32,596 nt of DNA from a virus (IMGVR_UViG_3300027733_000141:1-32596); one strand, 5' to 3'; shown: positions 24,307-29,847, numbered from the stretch's first letter. The notes: a model not told the origin generated them from the sequence alone. Numbers and translations are program-made.

Positions 24307-25824
24307 TTAGTACCCAGTGTATGCGTTGCGCCCTTGTTCCATATTGCCTGAAGTGTTTACTTCATCAGCATAGAGTTCGTCTTCCATTTCTTGTTTTGTG
24401 GGAGCTTCAATGAGCTGATCTAACATAAGTCCCAAGTACGCAAAGGCGTCAACTTGGTCATCATGTTTACCACGAGGGAAGGAAAGACATTCGTTTTCAA
24501 AGATAGGATACCAATCACCTTCTTTGTCAAACTTAAGGCCATGTGCTCTGAGACGGGCTTGAATGCTCCGAGCACGGGTTGGCTTGTCTTTGCCTCCGTG
24601 CTTTAAGGGCAACAGAGAAATGTATGTATTGTTTTTAATCATCTCTTCACGTAAGAACGGGCCGATGGCTTTTGAGATTTGCATATCCTCAACACCCATG
24701 GCTACAGGATCATAAAGCTTTTGAAGGGTTAAGAATGTATCAACAATTTCTTTACCATCCATACGCTCACGGATAATGTTCTTTAAGTGAATTCGTTTAT
24801 CTTCGTCAACACCTGCTATCACAAACACAGAGAAGTCAGCCTTCTCGCTTTCTGAAATAGCCAAGTCGGCAGTGACGTAGTAGTTGAGCTTTGTTTGACG
24901 ATCATCTTGCGTTATAGGCAGAAAGTCGCTTCGTTTAAAGAAGCTGACACTTTCGTCAATTGGCTCGTTTAAATATTCCTGACTGTAAATGTCTGTAGTT
25001 CCATCCTTGACGGCTTCTTCATACAGCATCTTAAAGTCAGCAGCACTTTTCTTTGAAGGCCATAGCAACTTAGTAAAGTCACTATTGTGGGCACGGTATT
25101 TAACCGCCTTCCACATACCTTTACGTGTAGAGTATTGCTTTAGTTCTTCAATGACAGTCATCTTGTCTGATGCATTGGGCATGTTGCGTTCTAACAGGCT
25201 GTCAGCGTGCAGGATTGTTCCCACCATACGCACGATACCTGAATCACTTCTACAGGGCAGCAAGGCCCCTTTAAACCACTTACGCATTTTTTCACGACGG
25301 TCTTTGTTCATAACAAGCTCATCGTTTTCCATATCATCACACATAATGATGTCAGGACGAGACCCATTCCAGATTAATCCACGCAGCTTCTGTTCCGCTC
25401 CCTTGGCAATGATCCTGAACTTATGTCCGTCCTCACACTCAACAATGATGTCCGCTTCCGTGTCTTTGGCAAACTGGACAATGTTCTTATCGTTCTTTTT
25501 AATTCCAAACAACTGAATGAGTTCTTCATTCTCTTGCAATTCTTGTTTGAAAGTTCCTAAGAACAAAGCTGCCTGTGATTCTGTGTCAGACACAAGCAGC
25601 ATAAATTTTCTTTCTCTAAACAGGAGCGTGGCTAAGCCATAGCCTAGCGTCACCCCTGTACTTTTGGCATGCCCTCGTGGGGCAGCAATGGCTACAAACT
25701 TTTCATTGGAACAACATAGGTCCCAACATTCCTTGTGGAAATCAGGAGAACTGGCTTGACCGTCAAAGCGACTGGACAGGACACTTCCCACAAATCCAGC
25801 AACAACCTCAGCGGTAAGCTTCAT
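24307..25824 (-). CDS. terL: Terminase large subunit
   Basis: The 505-aa product has both domains. ATPase: Walker A PRGHAKST (residues 49-56) and Walker B PDIIMCDDMEND (157-168). Nuclease (RNase H fold): YYVTADLAISESEKADFSVF with Asp320 and Asp330, a middle acidic pair in MGVEDMQISK (379-380), and a final RGKHDDQVDAFAYLGL with Asp455-Asp459. It pumps DNA into the prohead through the portal and cuts the concatemer. It starts at the base before the HNH stop codon. All catalytic motifs look intact. Confidence 0.95.
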   Translation of the reverse strand: MKLTAEVVAGFVGSVLSSRFDGQASSPDFHKECWDLCCSNEKFVAIAAPRGHAKSTGVTLGYGLATLLFRERKFMLLVSDTESQAALFLGTFKQELQENEELIQLFGIKKNDKNIVQFAKDTEADIIVECEDGHKFRIIAKGAEQKLRGLIWNGSRPDIIMCDDMENDELVMNKDRREKMRKWFKGALLPCRSDSGIVRMVGTILHADSLLERNMPNASDKMTVIEELKQYSTRKGMWKAVKYRAHNSDFTKLLWPSKKSAADFKMLYEEAVKDGTTDIYSQEYLNEPIDESVSFFKRSDFLPITQDDRQTKLNYYVTADLAISESEKADFSVFVIAGVDEDKRIHLKNIIRERMDGKEIVDTFLTLQKLYDPVAMGVEDMQISKAIGPFLREEMIKNNTYISLLPLKHGGKDKPTRARSIQARLRAHGLKFDKEGDWYPIFENECLSFPRGKHDDQVDAFAYLGLMLDQLIEAPTKQEMEDELYADEVNTSGNMEQGRNAYTGY

Positions 25825-26118
25825 TTAATGTTCTCGTCTACTGGTTTGGCTCTTGAGGCTTCCGTCTCCATTTCTAGAAAAGCTTCTATTTGAGCCTTTA
25901 GAGACAGAGCGAGCGTTGGAAAGAGTATTGGCTCCGCCTTTGGAAAGAGGTCGGATGTGGTCGAGGTCATTTCCGTCTCCTTTGTGGGTGATGCCTTGAG
26001 CATTAGCTTGTCTCCGTAAGGTGGTTCTTTCCGACCGATTGTGTATCTGGTCTGGACGGCTGTGGTACTTCGCGTATTCCTTCGCGTAGTCCCTCTTCCC
26101 ATTGGTCATGTATGGCAT
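25825..26118 (-). CDS. HNH endonuclease-like protein (97 aa)
   Basis: I start at the ATG at 26118, 7 bases after GGAG; an ATG at 26124 in the same frame is too close to that site. The N-terminus is basic (NGKRDYAKEYAKYHSRPDQ). The motif DLDHIRPLSKGGANTLSNAR (about residues 53-72) with a later SNRSF is a clear HNH pattern of the small type found next to terminase genes. Such proteins help the terminase of some phages at cos cleavage. The first third overlaps the terS frame. It ends just before terL. Confidence 0.8.
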   Translation of the reverse strand: MPYMTNGKRDYAKEYAKYHSRPDQIHNRSERTTLRRQANAQGITHKGDGNDLDHIRPLSKGGANTLSNARSVSKGSNRSFSRNGDGSLKSQTSRREH

Positions 26119-26764
26119 CAGCATTCTCCAAACTGGTTGCGGGAGCAGGATTCGAACCTACGACTTCCAGCTTATGAGACTGGCCTTCTACCTCTGAATT
26201 ATCCCGCGTTTTAATCTCAACGTCCTCTGCATCGATGATGAGAGGGTCTTTTTTCTTTGTTACAAATTCTGCAAACTTTTCAGCCAGCTTAAGCAAACGA
26301 TCCTCGTCTTGCTTCTCTTCCTGCTGGGGAGCAGCTGCCTTGTCAAGCAAGGCTCGTTTATCCAAAAGGTCAACAGCAACTTTATGGGCATCCCGTAGGT
26401 TGACCTGCTTGCGAACCATCTCGCCAGACTTTTGGTCAAACATGAAATCCCCGTTAACAATCCTATCCTCGACAGCCCCTAGGCTGGCATCAACGATTTT
26501 CTTCAAGCGTGCAGACATCTGCATGTTTTCTTGAAGCTTGATGTCCTCAACCGTGTTTTTCCACCATTCGGTGGTTTTCCACACACGGAGGGTTATTTCA
26601 GGGATGGCAAGCACCCTGCTCGTAAGAGCCAAGTTGCCAAGAAGCAACCAAGATTGGACAGCTTCTATTTTTTGCTTGTCACTCCAGGAATGGTTAGAAC
26701 CCGTGCTCAAAGCACGTTTCTTTGGGCTGCGTTTTTTAGCAGCAGGATTGTCCGATAAAGCCAT
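26003..26764 (-). CDS. terS: Terminase small subunit-like protein whose frame runs through a tRNA gene
   Basis: I start at the ATG at 26764, preceded by GGAG. The N-terminal 110 residues have a basic start (AAKKRSPKKRAL) and a helix-turn-helix-like WSDKQKIEAVQSWLLLGNLA with ITLRVWKTTEWWKNTVEDIK, as in DNA-binding small terminases. A helical oligomerisation part follows (to about residue 175). Residues about 186-210 are a translation of the tRNA gene, and the last 40 or so lie in a frame overlapping the HNH gene. Natural homologues probably end near residue 180; this tail looks acquired. It is the first gene of the late operon. Confidence 0.78.
   Translation of the reverse strand: MALSDNPAAKKRSPKKRALSTGSNHSWSDKQKIEAVQSWLLLGNLALTSRVLAIPEITLRVWKTTEWWKNTVEDIKLQENMQMSARLKKIVDASLGAVEDRIVNGDFMFDQKSGEMVRKQVNLRDAHKVAVDLLDKRALLDKAAAPQQEEKQDEDRLLKLAEKFAEFVTKKKDPLIIDAEDVEIKTRDNSEVEGQSHKLEVVGSNPAPATSLENADAIHDQWEEGLREGIREVPQPSRPDTQSVGKNHLTETS
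26134..26208 (-). tRNA. tRNA with CAU anticodon, initiator-like (C1 x A72)
   Basis: The minus-strand sequence from 26208 folds as a full cloverleaf of 75 nt with encoded CCA. The acceptor arms CGCGGGA and TCCCGCA pair except for C1 with A72, the mark of bacterial initiator tRNA. The anticodon loop is CTCATAA in a CCAGT/GCTGG stem. The T arm is GTAGG-TTCGAAT-CCTGC. The D arm has GAGGTAG. Unlike E. coli initiator tRNA, the anticodon stem lacks three G-C pairs and the D stem has T11-A24. It may be a phage initiator tRNA or a hybrid; elongator Met or Ile(AUA) is the alternative. Confidence 0.88.
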
Positions 26765-26801
26765 TGTTTTTGTTCTCCACAAAAAGATCCTCTAGGAAAC
26801 A

Positions 26802-26819
26802 GGCATCATTTGTGATGCC
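26802..26819 (-). promoter_or_regulatory. 5' leader hairpin of the late operon mRNA
   Basis: The arms GGCATCA (26802-26808) and TGATGCC (26813-26819) form a perfect 7-bp stem with a 4-nt loop. On the minus strand it begins about 5 bases after the predicted transcription start (near 26824), so it would sit at the very 5' end of the late mRNA. No T-tract follows on either strand, so it is not a terminator. A 5' hairpin of this kind usually protects mRNA from decay; an operator is the alternative. Confidence 0.6.
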
Positions 26820-26830
26820 GTATACTTAAT

Positions 26831-26859
26831 ATTATACCATAGATTAAAGTAAATGTCAA
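26831..26859 (-). promoter_or_regulatory. Perfect-consensus sigma70 promoter for the late (virion) operon
   Basis: Minus-strand TTGACA (26859-26854), a 17-base spacer and TATAAT (26836-26831) match the full consensus in both boxes. The predicted start is near 26824, about 60 bases before the terS ATG. The A/T-rich block just upstream (26860-26902) can act as an UP element shared with the divergent promoter. It is the only strong promoter I see for the 26-kb minus operon. Confidence 0.88.
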
Positions 26860-26902
26860 GCTATTTCTAAAAAATTTATAAAAAAAATTTTAAGACTACA
26901 TC

Positions 26903-26931
26903 TTGACAAAACAGGAATTGTATGTTATACT
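26903..26931 (+). promoter_or_regulatory. Sigma70 promoter for the plus-strand arm
   Basis: Plus-strand TTGACA (26903-26908), a 17-base spacer and TATACT (26926-26931) match the consensus at 11 of 12 positions. The predicted start is near 26938, inside the A/T tract. The first gene begins about 1.1 kb downstream, giving a very long leader that contains all the repeat families of the control region. The -35 box is 43 bases from the -35 box of the divergent promoter. Confidence 0.85.
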
Positions 26932-26991
26932 ATATATTAATATATATATTATATTATATATTATTATATTATTATTATATTATATATTATA
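26931..26991. repeat. 61-bp pure A/T tract
   Basis: Every base from 26931 to 26991 is A or T, in irregular TAT/ATT repeats. It starts at the last base of the plus promoter -10 box. Such a tract melts easily and could be a DNA unwinding element of an origin. It is immediately followed by a GC-containing alternating tract, a sharp change in base composition. Confidence 0.75.
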
Positions 26992-26993
26992 CT

Positions 26994-27044
26994 TATACGC
27001 ACGTACACGTGCGCATGCGTACGCACGAGCAAGCTCATGCTTGC
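26994..27044. repeat. 34-nt alternating pyrimidine-purine tract and nested inverted repeats
   Basis: Bases 26994-27027 alternate pyrimidine and purine without a break, a pattern able to adopt Z-DNA. Inside it are CGCACGT/ACGTGCG (26998-27004 and 27007-27013), the palindromes CGCATGCG (27012-27019) and GCGTACGC (27017-27024). Just after it, GCAAGC/GCTTGC (27029-27034 and 27039-27044) forms a hairpin with a 4-nt loop. No gene covers it. Confidence 0.65.
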
Positions 27045-27384
27045 GACAATGTACGCGCGAAGCGCTATGACCATCTTGCTTACATTGAACCTAAAGGTTG
27101 TATGCGAGGCCCTAGCCGAGCTTAGCATGTGTCTAGAATCGATTTAAACACCCCTAGAAGCTCCTGAAAGGAGCATGGGAATACCTAGGTAGCCAAACTA
27201 TAAATAATCGTTTTAAACGCTTGTCCTATAAACAGTATACCCCACCCCTTTTAAAAACAATAATTACCGTAGTAAATAGGGTTACGCACAATTTCCCTCC
27301 AGCCAAGTTTCCCCCCACCCCCCCTTTGAATATTCAAATGATGAGGTGATGTTTTAAATTATGCATTTCAAATATAATCAAATA
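27045..27384. other. Non-coding control region, left part
   Basis: No convincing ORF. The stretch contains the small hairpin GCTCCT-GAA-AGGAGC (about 27161-27175), two C-rich blocks (CCCCACCCC near 27240 and C6-A-C7 at 27311-27324), and directly after the second a perfect 14-bp palindrome TTTGAATATTCAAA (27325-27338). It would be part of the long leader of the plus transcript. Confidence 0.5.
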
Positions 27385-27461
27385 CTTATATAAGCCCATG
27401 CTGATATACTTATATGCGGATTCGCTTATATAAGCCGTTGCCATTTCTTAGATTCTAAGAT
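27385..27461. repeat. CTTA...TAAG palindrome cluster, left group
   Basis: Three perfect inverted repeats share the half-site CTTA/TAAG: CTTATATAAG at 27385-27394, GCTTATATAAGC at 27424-27435 and CTTAGATTCTAAG at 27447-27459. A half copy, CTTATATGCGG, lies at 27409. The same family returns at 27811-27963. Spaced palindromes of this kind are typical binding sites of a dimeric DNA-binding protein. Confidence 0.65.
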
Positions 27462-27503
27462 TGTAAACGCGAATGATTCTCATTCTCACCCACTAGAATG
27501 TAG

Positions 27504-27643
27504 GTAATACTTTAGTTCTAACCCTATACAAAGTAATACTTTTGTTTCTAGAACCACTACCTATATACATCAATAGTAGTAATGTCCCAGAAATGGTGTA
27601 ATACTTTTGTTTCCTAAACGGAAACTAGATGAATACTTTAGTG
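27504..27643. repeat. GTAATACTTTWGT iteron-like direct repeats
   Basis: Four direct copies start at 27504 (GTAATACTTTAGTTCTA), 27533 (GTAATACTTTTGTTTCTA), 27598 (GTAATACTTTTGTTTCCTA) and 27631 (GAATACTTTAGTGTC). Spacings are 29, 65 and 33 bases, close to multiples of three helical turns. An inverted copy lies at 27758-27773. Short, regularly spaced direct repeats in a non-coding block beside A/T-rich DNA suggest replication iterons. Confidence 0.6.
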
Positions 27644-27720
27644 TCAAAAGTGTCGGAAAACCGACAGTTAGTAAGCACTCACTTGTCAAAAAGTCGACAC
27701 TAGTGTCAAAAAACCGACAC
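27641..27720. repeat. Cluster of seven TGTC-core sites in direct and inverted order
   Basis: Within 80 bases the core TGTC (or GACA inverted) occurs at 27642, 27651, 27663 (inverted), 27685, 27696 (inverted), 27704 and 27716 (inverted), mostly as GTGTC followed by A-runs. They form TGTCGG-AAAA-CCGACA (27651-27666), the perfect palindrome GACACTAGTGTC (27696-27707) and GTGTC-N8-GACAC (27703-27720). This is a dense protein-binding array, probably an operator or initiator site. Confidence 0.6.
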
Positions 27721-27810
27721 CATTTTGGAAACCAAAGTGTTACAAAATGAGCCAAAATAATACTAAAGTAATATGGCACACTAGTTGCTTACTATATAGG
27801 TATCAGAGAA

Positions 27811-27963
27811 AATCTTATTTAAGGGCTAAAATTGAAAACAAAAGAATTCATTTTACTAGTTGGCATAATCTTTGCTTACTTAATAGTATCAGGATTAGAC
27901 AATCTTAAATGAGGGAATCTTAGTTAAGAAAATCTTAGTTAAGAAATACTTAGATTCTAAGAT
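27811..27963. repeat. AATCTTA 15-mers and CTTA...TAAG palindromes, right group
   Basis: Four 15-base units occur: AATCTTATTTAAGGG (27811), AATCTTAAATGAGGG (27901), AATCTTAGTTAAGAA (27916) and an exact second copy (27931). The last three are contiguous. Each contains CTTA-N2-TAAG or a one-base variant. The element CTTAGATTCTAAGAT (27949-27963) is an exact copy of 27447-27461. The group ends about 65 bases before the first plus-strand gene, so its binding protein could control that gene. Confidence 0.65.
27832..27912 (+). CDS. Possible 26-aa single-helix membrane peptide (TTG start)
   Basis: A TTG at 27832 follows AAGGG by about 8 bases and opens a 26-codon frame ending TGA at 27910. The product starts MKTKEF, has a continuous hydrophobic stretch of about 15 residues (ILLVGIIFAYLIVSG) and ends LDNLK. 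This basic-hydrophobic-polar layout is that of a small inner-membrane peptide. It lies between the control-region repeats and its stop overlaps one of them. It could be chance in A/T-rich DNA. Confidence 0.35.
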   Translation: MKTKEFILLVGIIFAYLIVSGLDNLK

Positions 27964-28028
27964 AATGTCGAATTGAATGGCATGGTGTCATTCAGACGGC
28001 ATTACATTGAAATCTTGGAGATTTTATC

Positions 28029-28895
28029 ATGGCATTTTATGACATTTCATTCAGTGATGATGCGGTAACTTTTGTAAACACTAAGACGAATAAGGCGGAG
28101 AAATTCGAATTATTCGAGCAAATGGCGGACATTGATGCGATTCGCATAGTCAATGGCGAGATTAAGGCTAGAGACAATGTTTCAAAGGCTAGTGTCTCAC
28201 TATTGTCTCATTTATTGGATTCGCCTAGATTAGACGAATATAAGGGTAAAACCCCTATAAATGAACTAATCCCGAATGACCTAAAATCCGCCATTCGTGA
28301 CATTGAGACAGAATATTTAAAACCGATATTCTCAGCCCCTATGATTGAAAAGGGCAACACAATGGCAACCATTGAAAAACAATGGCAACTATTTGCTAGT
28401 GGTTTGCGTGAAGGCGGTGGTTATGCCAATGCAAAATCTAGGGTTATTAAATACTTTGCTCATATTGGCAAATTACCCCTAGCAGAGAATGGCAAATGTC
28501 TTACAGTGGCATCAATAGACAAAATTTTGTCTAATGAAATGTCTAAGATTGTGCCTGATGTAAAAGGCGGTATAGCCGATAAACTGGTGAAATTGTCTCT
28601 AGAAATTGAGAATAGAAAAGAAACTACGGACTTAGGCGATTACCCTACTGCTATTGCATCACTTAAGAGTATGCTAGCAACATACGAAGGGCTATATCGT
28701 GAGACATTAGAGAATCTTACAATGGCTATCGGTAATACTAATTTGCAAAATGTCGCACAAATGGCTATTGCAAAGGCTAGCGAGAAACCTAGTATAGAAT
28801 CCATTGATGCACAATATCAGAATGGACAAATAGACGATACTACCTATCAAATTATGATGCTAGAACACCATAATATAGAAATTGTCTTAGAATAA
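28029..28895 (+). CDS. Phage protein of unknown function (288 aa), first gene of the plus arm
   Basis: The ATG is preceded by GGAG with an 8-base gap. The N-terminus is a small beta unit (FYDISFSDDAVTFVNTKTNK). The rest is mainly helical with charged segments (AIRDIETEYLKPIFSAP, TLENLTMAIGNTNLQNVAQM) and an acidic C-terminus. There is no membrane segment, and no nuclease, polymerase or ATPase motif. It is set apart by the long control region before it and by tandem terminators after it, so it may be made alone and early. It is a candidate for the protein that binds the nearby repeats, but nothing in its sequence shows this. Confidence 0.75.
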   Translation: MAFYDISFSDDAVTFVNTKTNKAEKFELFEQMADIDAIRIVNGEIKARDNVSKASVSLLSHLLDSPRLDEYKGKTPINELIPNDLKSAIRDIETEYLKPIFSAPMIEKGNTMATIEKQWQLFASGLREGGGYANAKSRVIKYFAHIGKLPLAENGKCLTVASIDKILSNEMSKIVPDVKGGIADKLVKLSLEIENRKETTDLGDYPTAIASLKSMLATYEGLYRETLENLTMAIGNTNLQNVAQMAIAKASEKPSIESIDAQYQNGQIDDTTYQIMMLEHHNIEIVLE

Positions 28896-28912
28896 AATCT
28901 CTCTCTCAAATT

Positions 28913-28938
28913 AGCCCGCCATTGTGCGGGCTTTTTTT
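28913..28938 (+). terminator. Rho-independent terminator 1 of a tandem pair
   Basis: The arms AGCCCGC (28913-28919) and GCGGGCT (28926-28932) form a 7-bp GC-rich stem with a 6-nt loop, followed by an unbroken T tract to 28938. It begins 18 bases after the stop of the 288-aa gene. Confidence 0.92.
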
Positions 28939-28941
28939 GTT

Positions 28942-28969
28942 GCGTAACTTTTTAGTTACGCTTTTTTTT
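28942..28969 (+). terminator. Rho-independent terminator 2 of a tandem pair
   Basis: The arms GCGTAACT (28942-28949) and AGTTACGC (28954-28961) form a perfect 8-bp stem with a TTTT loop, followed by eight T residues (28962-28969). It starts only 4 bases after the first T tract and ends 24 bases before the next ATG. Confidence 0.9.
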
Positions 28970-28992
28970 GTGCCTAAAATTTGAGGTGTTGT

Positions 28993-29247
28993 ATGGATAC
29001 AACGGGTCTATCAAATAGGTCTATCAGCACGGTCTATCAACAGGCGTGGTGCAAGTGTGGTCAATCCATTGGCTCAGAACGATTTAACTTAGGATATAGG
29101 CTATGTCTAGTTTGTGGAGAAAAAGACGCAAAGCAAAGAAAGTTTACAGTTGTGCCTATGCCCAAGAGTAACTACATTTTAGTTACAGACATGGCACTAT
29201 TGCGAGGTTTAAACAGTTCACATAAGGGGAATTCAGATGGACTTTGA
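28993..29247 (+). CDS. Small zinc-ribbon-like phage protein (84 aa)
   Basis: The ATG at 28993 is preceded by GAGG. The product has CKCGQ (about residues 19-23) and CLVCGEKDAKQRK (about 41-53), four cysteines placed as in a zinc ribbon, then a C-terminal KSNYILVTDMALLRGLN. Proteins of this size with this CxC/CxxC pattern are frequent in early regions of environmental phages, without a known function. The first 16 codons contain three copies of the GGTCTATCA motif in three frames. Confidence 0.72.
   Translation: MDTTGLSNRSISTVYQQAWCKCGQSIGSERFNLGYRLCLVCGEKDAKQRKFTVVPMPKSNYILVTDMALLRGLNSSHKGNSDGL
29005..29040 (+). repeat. Triple GGTCTATCA motif (three of six copies in the plus arm)
   Basis: Copies lie at 29005-29014, 29018-29027 (last base G) and 29031-29040. 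Further exact copies of GGTCTATCAA are at 29919-29928, 31203-31212 and 32579-32588. All are on the plus strand. The three listed here fall in three different reading frames of the same gene, so protein sequence does not explain them. Confidence 0.75.
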
Positions 29248-29356
29248 AACATTTATCTTTAGATTCGGGCTAACCATTGTGTTCAGCATCATCATTGCAA
29301 TGAATGTCATTGGTTGCGTATTGGTGGGCTATGGTATAGGACACTTTCTATTATGA
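29237..29356 (+). CDS. Small membrane protein (39 aa)
   Basis: The ATG overlaps the end of the zinc-ribbon gene by 11 bases and the stop overlaps the next start (ATGA). Almost the whole product is one hydrophobic segment (FGLTIVFSIIIAMNVIGCVL) with an acidic start (MDFETF) and a Gly-rich end. Tight coupling on both sides supports that it is translated. Function unknown. Confidence 0.6.
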   Translation: MDFETFIFRFGLTIVFSIIIAMNVIGCVLVGYGIGHFLL

Positions 29357-29694
29357 TGATACTCAATCCCAAGGCTAAAGAATCTCAACAGCAAGAAATT
29401 GAGAAACACAAACAATGGCTTGCTAAAGCCAATGCGGGTCAAATTGAGTTGGGCTTTGATTTTGAAGCCCGTCTTAACATTATAAAATCCAATCTATGGA
29501 AAAGCATTCGTGACCTATTACCAGAGGGTAGACAGGCAGAGGTCTTAATGTCTTTACAGAAAGTTTATCTGTCCAACACTAAAATAGATTTAGACATGGA
29601 CAATTTGGATTCAGCCATGGTATGGCAAGACACCATACAAGGGCATGAGTATTGGGCAAGTTTACATTCAATGTGTATGGAGAATGATATATGA
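29353..29694 (+). CDS. Small helical protein of unknown function (113 aa)
   Basis: The start is ATG 29353 (or the adjacent ATG 29356), coupled to the stop of the upstream gene. The product is hydrophilic and helical: KAKESQQQEIEKHKQWLAKA, then DFEARLNIIKSNLWKSIRDL, LPEGRQAEVLMSLQKVYLS and an acidic C-terminus. No domain is recognised. It overlaps the next start by ATGA. Confidence 0.65.
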   Translation: MMILNPKAKESQQQEIEKHKQWLAKANAGQIELGFDFEARLNIIKSNLWKSIRDLLPEGRQAEVLMSLQKVYLSNTKIDLDMDNLDSAMVWQDTIQGHEYWASLHSMCMENDI

Positions 29695-29837
29695 AAATCG
29701 TTAATGTTTTTGTTAAACGGAGTCGTTTGGTCGGTAAAAACTACCATTATACGCTATTTGCACGCAATGCACCGAGAGCGTTTACCTACTTCAAGTGGGA
29801 TAAACCTATTTCTATGCAAGCCTTTTGTAAATTGTAA
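29691..29837 (+). CDS. Small basic protein of unknown function (48 aa)
   Basis: The ATG at 29691 overlaps the upstream stop (ATGA). The product is basic and aromatic: MKIVNVFVKRSRLVGKNYHY, then ARNAPRAFTYFKWDKPI and a short FCKL end. A longer frame from 29704 to 29991 covers the same DNA, but its first part reads less like protein and lacks a ribosome site. Coupling supports this frame. Function unknown. Confidence 0.6.
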   Translation: MKIVNVFVKRSRLVGKNYHYTLFARNAPRAFTYFKWDKPISMQAFCKL

Positions 29838-29847
29838 GGGGATTCAC

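Noticed and set aside
24989-25516. 175-aa plus-strand ORF opposite terL
   Set aside because: It is an antisense shadow of a gene with intact catalytic motifs, has no ribosome site and reads as Ser/Leu/Arg-rich non-protein sequence.
25821-26102. 93-aa minus-strand ORF overlapping the HNH gene
   Set aside because: It covers the same bases in another frame; the HNH frame has a recognisable motif and a ribosome site, this one has neither.
26802-26819. Terminator for plus-strand transcription
   Set aside because: The hairpin has no T-tract on either strand and lies in the 5' leader of the minus operon.
26922-27125. 67-aa plus-strand ORF starting in the promoter
   Set aside because: The protein is a translation of the A/T tract (Tyr/Ile/Leu runs) and of the alternating tract.
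27311-27324. Canonical intramolecular G-quadruplex on the minus strand
   Set aside because: Only runs of 7 and 6 G separated by one base are present, which gives three rather than four G3 tracts with loops.
27570-27779. 69-aa minus-strand ORF in the control region
   Set aside because: It spans the iterons and TGTC array, has no ribosome site and no protein-like pattern.
27385-27963. CRISPR array
   Set aside because: Repeats are short, palindromic, variable and irregularly spaced, with no spacers of constant length.
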